In this document: positions 55,600-64,000 of the stretch, in pieces
Layout of the letters: each line of letters opens with the position of its first letter
Position numbering within the stretch: position 1 is the stretch's first letter
Source of the DNA: Microvelia longipes
Lineage: Eukaryota > Arthropoda > Insecta > Hemiptera > Veliidae
DNA length: 64,000 bases
Assembly: GCA_018340805.1 (NCBI GenBank)
Contig: JACMZG010001863.1
Span: forward strand, 28,291,717 to 28,355,716
Direction of reading: 5' to 3'
Made by a program: the position numbers and the translations under genes
The notes under the pieces: generated by a model
Told to the model about the DNA's origin: nothing
Seen by the model: only the letters and a program-made list of their open reading frames with translations
Databases searched by the model: none

Positions 55600-56440
55600 T
55601 GAAAAGAATCAATTAGAAATCAAGCAAAGAAATTTAAAAAAATATTGACATATTTTCAATACAATTAAAAGAAAATTTAGAACTAACAGTTAGTTACATT
55701 ACATGTTAACAAAACTAACAATGCCAATAACGTGAAACATTAAATAATTCCAATATAATTAAACGTGGAACATCTATAATGCCAATCCTACAAAGAATTA
55801 AAACTAAATAAAAATTGAAAAATTGAAAAAGTTACGGTGAGAACTTTTATTGCTTGATTTTGATTTTCACTGTAACTTTATTATTTTTCAACTTTTATTT
55901 AGTTTTAATTCTTTTTAATTTCTATGTAGGATTGGCATTCCTACATGCACATTTAATTTTATTTAATTTATATTAATTTAGCTATCATGTTTATATATCA
56001 TAAATAAAATGTAGTCCATACAGTTGAAGCAAATTATAACTTATACCTAACAAATGCACAATTCAGAGATTTAGCATCGCTAATATCATTAAATTCTTGA
56101 CAATGTTTACTTATAAAACAAAGACTTCTACAAGCTTAAGAAACAATAAAATTAATATGGTGAAAGAAAGATAAAGCAGGATCTAAAATAACTCCTCCTA
56201 ATCTCTTATAGAGTTAACAACTTCAAGTTTGTTATATTTTCCAATAACATAAATAAATTCTACAACTGATTTCTTTTTAGTAAATCTTAGCACCTTACAT
56301 TTTAATATATTAATTTTCATTTTATTATTATATGACCACTAAATAATATTGTTTGTCTATTTGTAATAATATGCAGTCAAAAATTGCTTTAATTATGTTA
56401 CAATCTCTTTATAATTTTTTTAAAAGTTTTCATTTAAATT
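55600..56440 (-). pseudogene. Jockey-type LINE remnant, reverse transcriptase C-terminal part
   Basis: On the minus strand, from about 56420, the fragment reads NNKMKINILKCKVLRFTKKK, then SVVEFIY.., LEVVNSIRD, PALSFFHHINFIVS, ACRSLCFISKHCQEFNDIS, FVRYKL and FASTVW. This matches in order the palm and thumb of Jockey-clade reverse transcriptases: LNINKCKVMRFTR, the LE.V.SIRDLGV.FD..L.F..HI block, R.LGF, and VRS.LEY.SVVW. Downstream, NVPRLII, LFNVSRYWHC and a final IENMSIFF resemble the C-terminal region (INF.VP, LF..P...NYG..). At least six stops and several frame slips make it dead. The catalytic (F/Y)ADD is not legible. A 161-bp inverted repeat (55779-55939) interrupts it. Confidence 0.7.
55779..55939. 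repeat. Inverted repeat inside the dead LINE
   Basis: AATGCCAATCCTACAAAGAA, TTAAAACTAAATAAAA faces TTTTATTTAGTTTTAATTCT, TT..GTAGGATTGGCATT, with arms of about 70 nt, few mismatches and a short central loop near 55855. One arm is presumably original LINE sequence and the other an inverted copy. Confidence 0.7.
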
Positions 56441-57345
56441 TATAATGAATAATTAAAGTAAAATTTTAAATTTAGTTTCCATATTTTAAATGACTTTTTC
56501 ATTTTAATTGTGTTAAATTTTTTAATTTTCCATTTAACTTTTCTATTAATAAATATAACTTTTTTTAATTTAAGGCATTCTTTTTATTCCTGCTTCCATT
56601 TCTTACTTAATTGCTATTTTTCGTTTACTTTTTCTCTTCTTCGGTTAATTAAATTTTCTATTTTTAAATGGTCTAAAGCTGTTGGTGAAATGCATGTCGT
56701 CAAACCATTACCAGGGTTAAAACAAAGAAAATGTTCCTTTCAGTTTGGCAAAAGTTATTTTGTTCTATAAAAATTTGCGTGATATAATTCCTTTAGTCTT
56801 AAAATCAAAAAGTTAAATTAATGCAATTACATAAAGTTTTGACTAAAAGACAAAGTTTAAAATAAATAACTTGGTAAGCATTAGTTTTTATTTAATTATA
56901 TTTGTTCGTTTTAGAGAAGGGAATAATGCTTTTGGACTAAAACATGACTTGAATAAAGTATCTGCGACGAAGTAGCGTTATGATAACGTTTTACCGTGTT
57001 TTTGCTTGTAATTTGTTTAAAATGTCTTTATTTGTAGATTTTGTAATATTAAAAATTAAATTTAAGCAATTTATTATTTTTTTATTTGTCTTGATTTCAA
57101 ATTTCATAAGAATTAACTAAAGCACGACGTTTTTTTATCCGCCCGCGAAGAGTAAAGGTAATATAAAGGTAAAAGATAAAATAAAGTAACTAAAAATGTT
57201 GATAAGATATGAAAAATAAGTATAATGATTAGAACATACTGGCTTACGTATTTTAATTTAATGAAGTTTGGACTCACTAGTTAATTTAATGTAATGGACT
57301 CACTTAAATGGGTCCTTTTCTCAGCTTCTGGGAGCTAGAACCATT
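56441..57345. other. AT-rich DNA, nothing recognised
   Basis: Possibly the decayed 5' continuation of the LINE; not readable. The 86-codon frame at 56510 is Phe/Leu-rich by composition only. Confidence 0.45.
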
Positions 57346-57798
57346 AGGAGCAAAGACAATCTTTAATAAGTTCATTGGTATTTTAAAATAAAGTTGCAAA
57401 GACAATAGATTAGGTGTAACGTGTAAATTTTTCCAACTTTTTTACTTATTGTAAAGTAGCAGTAACAATGGATTAAGTCTAACTAATTTTGTCATCTTAC
57501 GTTCATCATTTTACTAACTACTTTACATATACTTAAGTTGCTATGACAATGGATTACATGTAACTCATTTTTCCAACTATACTTCATTTATAATAAAGTA
57601 GCGAAAACAATGGATTAATCCCAACTATTTTTATCATTTACTTTACTTATAATAAGATATCATTGACAATGGATAACATCTAACTAACTTTGCGAGCTAC
57701 TTTACTTATACTAAAGTTGCTATGACAATGGATTACATTTCACATCTCATTTTTCAAACTTTGCTTCAGTTAAACGATAATAAAGTAGCAATAACAAT

Positions 57799-58101
57799 CA
57801 GGTATACACTACAGGGGGCAAAGCCTATCTCAATACATTAAGAGTCCTGAAACATCATTTTGGGGCTCTCATGGGCTCTGTGTAACCTCATTGAAACCTC
57901 TTCTAAGAGTAAGTTAAGGTTATAAGAAATCAATTTTTCAGCTTCCTACACATTGTTTGTGTTTTGATTTATATTTTCAGCGTTCTACTATATAATTCAC
58001 TGTAATCTTGTTCTGTACATTTGATCATTGATAACCGTCAGGTTATTTTTTCGATGTTCATTATTCAACCAATAGGGCCCCTCTAGTAATATATCTTTTA
58101 G
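57799..58101 (+). mobile_element. Family C hAT-like element, copy 5 (intact)
   Basis: 303 bp. The left end is CAGGTATACACTACAGGGGG, CAAAGCCTATCTCAATAC and the right end GGGCCCCTCTAGTAATATAT, CTTTTAG. It is flanked by a perfect octamer ATAACAAT (57791-57798 and 58102-58109). It is inserted in the tandem array, which continues on both sides. Confidence 0.85.
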
Positions 58102-58222
58102 ATAACAATAAATTAATTCTAACTATTTTTATCATTTACTATACTTAAAATATGATAGCATTGACAATGGAGAACATTTAACTTTATTAACTTTACTTTA
58201 CTATAACTAACCTTACTTTATC

Positions 58223-58359
58223 TTAATAAAACACCCAAGTCTCTCCACATATAATATTTATTGACAGAGCCAGCTTTCAACCACTGATGATGACCGAAAG
58301 GTTGAAAGCTGGCTCTGTCAATAAATATTATATGTGGAGAGACTTGGGTGTTTTATTAA
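58223..58359. ncRNA. Perfect 60-nt-arm palindrome with hammerhead-like core
   Basis: Arms 58223-58282 and 58300-58359 are exact complements over 60 nt around a 17-nt loop. Each arm contains CAAGTCTCTCCACATATAAT and GACAGAGCCAGCTTTCAACC. The plus strand carries CTGATGA (58284-58290), a U, a stem GACC / GGTT capped by GAAA (58292-58303), then GAAA (58304-58307) and GCTGGCTCTGTC, the layout of a hammerhead ribozyme core. Complete identity of the arms implies recent formation or ongoing homogenisation. The core is the same as at 33440 and 60150 (minus strand). Catalysis is unproven, and the long arms could compete with the catalytic fold. Confidence 0.6.
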
Positions 58360-58470
58360 TACTGTATACTTCACTTGCGCTTCTTCTTTGTCTTACTTTA
58401 TCTATTACAAATTAGCTATGACTATAGATTATGTACAATTTTACTTATGATTTACCATAGTCATAAACTT

Positions 58471-59778
58471 TCAAATCTAACTTTAGAGAGCTTTAATTGT
58501 TTATTCTCATAACTGATGTGCTTAAAAGTTTTATAAAAAAAGAATGAATATAAAAAATGGTAATAATGATCCTTAACTTCATTGTTGACAACATATTAAT
58601 AAATATATTAATTATACAATGAATGAATTACTTAAGTAAACATATGAATGAATATAATCCTTTATGATTCAAAGAAGTTTAAATCTTTTTTTAAGGATAA
58701 TTTAATATTTTAAGAAACCCTAGTAGTAAAAAAGGGCCGGATTCTGTGTTAGGTTTTTATGAGTTTTTAAATATATAAGGTTTCTCATACGTCTTTTAGT
58801 TAAAGTGGGAAAAAGGTAGAAAATATTCTTTGAGGGCGTAACAATGCTTTTACTCTTAATTTTATATTTGTATCGTGTTTCTTTTCTAATTTTATATTTA
58901 GTTAAATATATAAATTATAAAATCCAAATTTTATCGTTACTTTATTTTATTTTAATTTTTTACTTTTATTTTTTTACTTTTTCTTTTAACTTTTTATTTT
59001 ATTTATTAATTTTTTTAATTTTACTTTATTTTTATTTTTATCTTTACTTTTTATTTTTACTTCCAATTTTTTGCAAAATAAGAATTGTTGACTCAACGTG
59101 ATTGTGTAACACTTAAGATTTTTCGTGAGACTTACATCTAGGGGCTCTGTCGGCGCCCTATTTAAGAGTGAATAAAATATGTCGACGAAGCTATTTGAAA
59201 TGTGGAAGTGCATCTGGCTTATTTTGATTTAGTTAGATATTATTTAATATCTTTAATTACATATTTCTATATTAATATCATAAGTATTAGTAACAGTAAC
59301 ATAAATGTTTTTTAAAAAAATCTTATTGTTTTTATGTATTTGTGTATGAATCCGTATGTTCAACCCTGAATATAATTTATGTTTATCTATTTGTACTTAA
59401 AGACTATCAAATAGTTTTTTCGTGATCTTGTACTGTCCATAAAATTTGAAGTGACTTAACATTGAAGCAAAGTGTTTATTGTGCTTCATTTAAGGTCATA
59501 TTGAACAACAGATGTCTAGCAGGTCATATCTCGTTCTTAGGGACAACAGTTTTTTTGATCCTCTTGGAGTTTCTAGGGACTCGGTAGGTGGGCTTTACCC
59601 TCAGCCTTGGAGTAGCGAGAGGATGTAAACCAGATACTCAAATATTTTAAACATCTACTCTGTATGTCCTAAACTGACAAATATTTTCTTTTTAACAGCT
59701 TAATAAAAAACGAGGTATTAAACAAATTTGTTCAAGATTACTTTTATATTACTTAGACTACCACTTGTATACCAACTA
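58471..59778. other. AT-rich DNA with one small ORF
   Basis: Nothing except the frame at 59512-59628 (separate entry). The 58844-59101 and 58986-59213 frames are T- or A-rich composition artefacts. Confidence 0.4.
59512..59628 (+). CDS. 38-codon ORF, function unknown (doubtful)
   Basis: Reads MSSRSYLVLRDNSFFDPLGV, SRDSVGGLYPQPWSSERM to TAA and is open for six codons before the ATG. It is rich in S, R, D, G and P and unlike chance frames in this AT-rich DNA. No family, splice site or promoter is recognised. It could be an exon or a transposon scrap. Confidence 0.15.
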   Translation: MSSRSYLVLRDNSFFDPLGVSRDSVGGLYPQPWSSERM

Positions 59779-59784
59779 ATTTAT

Positions 59785-60395
59785 GTAAAAATAATTTTGA
59801 CGCGGTGGTCCGCAAGTCAGACGAATTTCCTTTGAAATACTTGCTTCCTTGCTTAATAACCCAATCCCTGCTATAGTTTTCGGTTCATGCTTCATAACAG
59901 CATAGTAATGCTAATCAGTATTATTACTGGTTATTACTAATCTTTCAAGATTTTTGAAAGGAAATGCGTATATTTATGCCATATGTTATTCAAATCTATA
60001 TGGTCATCATTCCAAATCGACACTGTACAGCATTATTCGCACTTCTTTAAAGCTCAGTTTATGCTAATTTTTAAAATATTTTAGCGCTCCCCATTAAAAA
60101 ATCCGGCTAAAAACAAGTGATATTAGCTAAGTTTAACACCGACGTTTCTTCACAAAACTTCTGTTATTATTAACAGAGCCGCCTTTTGATCTCTTGATCA
60201 TCATCAGTGCCTAATCGAAAAAATAGAGGGAAATCAACTTATAAACCACTATACTCGTAAACTAAAAAAGGACATAATAAAAATAAAAAAATTAAAATTA
60301 AATAACAACAACTTAAGTATTGAATTGCGGAGCGCATAAATAAGCGTTTCAGAGGAAATTCGTCCTACTTGCGAACCTTCACTAAGTTTAGGAGC
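59785..60395 (+). mobile_element. Repeat D copy 6, split by a Penelope-derived insertion
   Basis: The left end is TTGACGCGGTGGTCCGCAAG, TCAGACGAATTTCC. The body holds AAAGGAAATGCGTATATTTA and CCGGCTAAAAACAAG. The right end is AAGCGTTTCAGAGGAAATTC, GTCCTACTTGCGAACC. Between about 60145 and 60310 lies a Penelope-derived segment. A tRNA-like head is not visible before this copy. Confidence 0.6.
60150..60305 (-). ncRNA. Hammerhead-like motif in a Penelope-derived insertion
   Basis: Minus strand: CTGATGA (60207-60201), U, a stem GATC / GATC with loop AAGA, then AAAA where GAAA is expected (60187-60184), then GGCGGCTCTGTT. The conserved G of GAAA is lost, so it should be inactive. The A-rich flank ending AAACTAAAAAAGGACATAAT resembles the one at 33520-33590. 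It splits repeat D copy 6. Confidence 0.5.
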
Positions 60396-61950
60396 TAATA
60401 GTGATTTTGCTTTTGGGGATTATAACTACAGTATTTATAAGATTATTTTTTTTAATTTGCTATTAATTTAGGGACAACCCTTTCTACTAGTCTGTAATTA
60501 ATATTATTTATTTAAGTAATCGTCTGGGCACCAGGATTTATGTATCCCCAACGTCAATCTATAGATAAATGTGTAAGAGTGTGTTAATTTTATATAAACT
60601 GACTGTAGACTGTAAATAAAACTTATGAAGAAATAATATTAAATTTTATAATTAATACATCAAAAAGTGTTAAATGCCAATCTTTTTAATTTTAGTTATT
60701 AGAGATATCAAGCAGGAATTAGGAAATTTGTGATTTTATAGTTTAATTATTCAGTCTAGTATTTTACTTAAATGTTAATTGCAACATAAAATAATTGTAT
60801 TGTTAAAAACTTAATAAGTTTCTACTTGTACACCAGGACTTAAATGTCATTCAAGTGACTTTTAAGATACTTATTATGAACATTAAATTTAATATTTAAT
60901 AATACAGTAAACATTACTAGATTGTCTCAGTTTTTAATTTAACTTCTGTTTATTTAGAGACTGGTTAATTAAGATTATGTCAAGGTTAGATGTAATACTG
61001 TTGGCGAAGGTATAATCAATATTGTTATGCGTGCAGTGCTATAATTTTTATGTTTTTATTGTAAACTGTTTATTTTAAATAGATTTACAATAAAGCGCGT
61101 GAGCCTAGTCAAGGTCTGTGTGAGTTAGTGCTTATTTTGCAAGAGTAGTTAAATTAAGTCAGGTGTTAATATAAGATATGATGTTTAAATTGTAATTGTA
61201 TGAGTTTTTATGAGTAATAATTTAATAAAGAATTGAGTAATGAACATAACTTCAGCTCGAGTTAGATTTATTCCTATCTTAATAACGTTGCAATAAGTTT
61301 TCTCAAGCTTTAGACATTTTTTTTAATACTAATTTCCCCCTCAAGTTATATGTTTATTATTATTTTTAAGCGTTTAAGTTTGTATTTTAAAAATGACAAG
61401 TATAAAGTGAAATTTTTAAAATTGTGCATTTTCAATGCATGCATTAAAGTCTTATGAAGTTTTGACCATACGTTTACGACTCCTTCAAACTTTAATAATA
61501 TTTAGGAATACTTGGTAAAATCTTGTATATAATGTATATGGATGCAATCTATACATGTGATTATAGTATGACACACGGCTAAAATCAGTTGACAGGGCAG
61601 GAAGAAATTTTGATAGGACGTAGTTGAGCTGCGGAAGAAGATATTTTTCCTGATTATAAAAACCTATTTTGCTTGTCATCAAAGTTTAAAAAATTCGATA
61701 AAAATTTGACCGATCGAGTTGACATTTGAACGATCCACAAAATTCCATTACGATATTAGGCGCCTTTTTGAAAATATTGAGTATTACATTCAAATATTTC
61801 ATTTTCTTACTGCTTTTCGACGTTTGACTTATCGAAGAAGTGTACATATCAAAAGCTTTTTGTGAATAGTTATGGAAGTCCATAGCTGTTTAACTTTTAG
61901 TTCGTAAGTAATTGACGAAAATATATGTTTATTGGTGCGACATTTAAAAT
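60396..61950. other. AT-rich DNA, nothing recognised
   Basis: No supported feature. The overlapping minus-strand frames near 61485-62047 show no domains. Confidence 0.5.
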
Positions 61951-61954
61951 TATA

Positions 61955-62300
61955 TGAAAAAATCGAGTGTAGCGAAACCGAAGTTATATCACCAAGACTT
62001 TGGATAATCATGCCGTTCGAGAACGAGGGAAACGACCTCCTCGTCATTACACCCTAGACTTTGGATTACCATTATATTCTGAGGTCGAGACCGAAGTAAT
62101 ACTACCTCAGGCTTTAGAGAAGCCTGATATTTGAAGGAAAAGCGAAGCGAGTCTGAAGCTGTAAAGAAAAGTACCGAGGACCCTGTATTCGATTAATTAC
62201 TTAGTATATTAGTTATAATTTAAAAACAACCTCATAAGCGTCATTTTTATAATGAAAATTCGCTAAAAAGTAAATTACCGGTTAAAAATCAAGTCAACTT
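61955..62300 (+). repeat. Repeat A/K tail copy
   Basis: TCGAGTGTAGCGAAACCGAA, ACTTTGGATAATCATGCCGT, TTTGGATTACCATTATATTC, TGAGG and AAAGCGAAGCGAGTCTGAAG parallel 24470-24700. AACCTCATAAGCGTCATTTT, ..AAAATTCGCTAAAAAGTA then matches the end of 51235-51660. This shows that the GCGAAGCGAGTC tail and the K/B end belong to one larger family. Confidence 0.6.
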
Positions 62301-63480
62301 TTAATGTAAACATTTGTGACTTTTTAAGGTTATATTTTTGGATAAAAAACCTATTAAATCAAAATGGATTTTAAAAATGATAAAAACGTGATCTTAATGG
62401 AAAGTTAACTAGTTCATGGTACTGTTTCGTTGCTAGTTTCACCTAATTGTAATTATTGACATCATTGAGATATGGAATGAGAAAATAAAACCATGTCAAG
62501 TGATAATGGATCATTTTAAATAATAAAATTCAAATACTCTCTCTTATCTCTTTACATTTTAGGTTTGATGACGCTAACACGATTTTTTCAGATTTTCGTG
62601 AGTTTGGTGACTCTTTTCTTTATCATATATTTATTATTTTTATTTCATGATATGACTAGTGCGTTAATAGCTTTTCTTATACTTGTTACCTGTCTCATCG
62701 TAGTAGTGTTTTTCAACTTATTTAATTTTCTCCGTAATTATAGTGTATCTGCAGGGTTTTTATTGCTTTATCTTTAAGTATCTCTTATAAAAATACACAC
62801 ATTCGTATTTTTCCTTTCGACATCGACATCGACTGCGTGGTATACCGCTGTGTCCTACTAGAGTCATAAGAGCAACACACCTAAAACCAAACTTTATATA
62901 ACTAATTGTATAAACTTTATATAACTAATAATACTAACTAAAAAAATAAAATCAACCTTAACAGAAACACATAGACACAAAGCTCAACAGTATTGTTTTA
63001 TTGCAAGTGAAGAAGCGCAGTTTATTATCTTATGACTTTTCTACAATATTTATCTTTAAAAAGTCGTGGTCACAATAATTCCATTTTCACCCTACTCTCT
63101 CACCCATTTCCCCTCTACATTACTTTAAATGCTTATTCCGACTATTTGAAGTCAAATTAATTTGCTTTACAACTTAATATTTTTTTACGATATTTAATAG
63201 TTTTTAAGTATTATTATTAAATTATTAAACTTAATAATATTTACTTATTTAATATTTAGTTTTGAATTAGTTTTTTTTCTTATGAATTATCTAGATATTT
63301 TACCGGTTTTAGTTATAATTTGATTTATCATAGCAAGGAATAGTAATGTATTTTAATAAATGTAAACTATAATGATTGCTAATAATTGCTTTTGCTTATA
63401 ATTCTTTTTAGCTAGTACTAAATGTTTAATCCACACTAATGCGATGTTAGTAATTTATAAACTCTCCTTAATTGTTGTAT
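62301..63480. other. AT-rich DNA, no confident gene
   Basis: A pyrimidine-rich tract ending in TTTTAG (62562) precedes a 70-codon hydrophobic frame (62565-62777) with about two membrane-like stretches. Its Phe/Leu/Ile richness is what T-rich DNA gives by chance, so I do not call it. Confidence 0.4.
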
Positions 63481-63484
63481 AAGT

Positions 63485-63662
63485 TTTGTTATAAGTAAGT
63501 AGTAAGTATTGTATTATAAGTAAGTAGAAAGTATTGTATTATAAGTAAGAAAAGTATTGTTATAAGTAAGTAGAAAGTATTGTATTATAAGTAAGAAAAG
63601 TATTGTTATAAGTAAATAGTAAGTATTGTATTATAAGTAAGTAAAGTATTATTATGAGTATA
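63485..63662. repeat. Minisatellite, unit about 26-32 bp
   Basis: Units of TATTGTATTATAAGTAAGTA, GAAAG alternate with shorter TATTGTTATAAGTAAG, about six copies, all variants of TATTRTTATAAGTAAG. Confidence 0.85.
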
Positions 63663-64000
63663 TTATATCCTTGAAAGTAATACTTTTTAAGGAATTAATA
63701 CGTATTAAATTTAGGGTGCAGCTTAAATAGATTTTTAAGAATAAAAATTAATTATAGATCATTTTAATATCCATTAATCAATCAAGTCTATTCATTAACA
63801 AAAGATTTGTGATATTCTGTAATTTTCATAAATTAGATCAACCATTTTTAATATTAAAAACTCGGTCATATTTGATATCGCGATTTCATAATTTCTGTAC
63901 TATACATAAAAAACTTATTAAAGATTTATAAGGACTTTATAAGAGATGAACGTACAAGGCTAAGTCCTTAACTGGCTTCATAGATACAACACTAACTTAG
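63663..64000. other. AT-rich DNA, nothing recognised
   Basis: No feature seen up to the window edge. Confidence 0.5.

Larger units (their letters stand above)
57350..58470. repeat. Tandem array, unit about 60-80 bp, interrupted twice
   Basis: The core CAATGGATTA is followed by about 15 variable bases, TAACT, ATTTTT, ACTTTACTTATAATAAAGT and AGCTATGA. It recurs at 57469, 57549, 57610, 57669 and 57727, then after an insertion at 58166 (CAATGGAGAA). Family C copy 5 sits between 57798 and 58102, and the Penelope palindrome between 58222 and 58360. ATTAGCTATGACTATAGATT beyond 58405 looks like a last degraded unit. Confidence 0.7.

Noticed and set aside
57350..57800. CRISPR-like spacing of CAATGGATTA every 60-80 bp
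   Set aside because: The intervening sequences are themselves homologous between units, so it is a tandem satellite and not repeats with unique spacers.
62565..62777. 70-codon hydrophobic frame after an acceptor-like tract
   Set aside because: The Phe/Leu/Ile/Val composition is what T-rich DNA gives, and no partner exon or homologous motif was seen.
63485..63662. CRISPR-like array
   Set aside because: Units are contiguous variants without unique spacers, and the genome is eukaryotic. It is a minisatellite.

Overview
This is an AT-rich, repeat-dense stretch of an animal nuclear genome. It is very probably from an insect or other arthropod. The reasons are a spliced tetraspanin exon, decayed Jockey-type LINE and Penelope-like (GIY-YIG) retroelements, many hAT-like elements with 8-bp target duplications, long (AT)n microsatellites, and no prokaryotic gene organisation. 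Nearly all ATG-initiated open frames of 60-125 codons look like chance frames in AT-rich or repeated DNA. The recognisable coding pieces are short exons or stop-riddled transposon remnants, found by reading frames that have no ATG. Families, sites and motifs below were found by reading the sequence directly. No alignment or database search was run.

Left part (1-7.8 kb): the terminal exon of a tetraspanin gene on the + strand (2656-2821), whose earlier exons must lie to the left of the window. It is embedded among copies of two dispersed repeats. 'Repeat A' has a head hairpin and a GCGAAGCGAGTC-type tail. 'Repeat D' is a fold-back element with a tRNA-like Pol III head. 7.8-19.8 kb: a large fold-back element (8458-9002), a 140-bp spacerless palindrome (11203-11342), a hAT element with a TTCTAGAS duplication (11751-12458), and a nested cluster at 15.1-18.1 kb. 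In that cluster a short hAT-like family ('C') recurs three times and one copy carries a second hAT.

19.8-33 kb: a CpG-rich segment with a candidate promoter and first exon (about 21560-21891) that ends in ATG followed by GTGAGT, a candidate terminal exon just upstream (21212-21361), and more hAT-like and fold-back copies. 33-47 kb: Penelope-derived pieces (33440-33530; a GIY-YIG endonuclease pseudogene at 40548-41010), another nested C element with a different hAT inside it, a (TTA)n low-complexity tract, and fragments of Gypsy-type and Jockey-type reverse transcriptases. 47-64 kb: mostly unique or decayed AT-rich DNA, a reverse-strand Jockey-type LINE remnant (about 55600-56440), and a roughly 60-bp-period tandem array (57350-58470). 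That array is interrupted first by a C element and then by a 137-bp perfect palindrome. Two further repeats lie near the right edge.

The most unusual feature is a set of Penelope-derived termini that share GACAGAGCCAGCTTTCA next to a hammerhead-ribozyme-like core (CTGATGA, stem II, GAAA). Two of them exist as near-perfect palindromes. The other strong result is family C, whose copies carry matching 8-bp duplications and which I could not assign to a named family.
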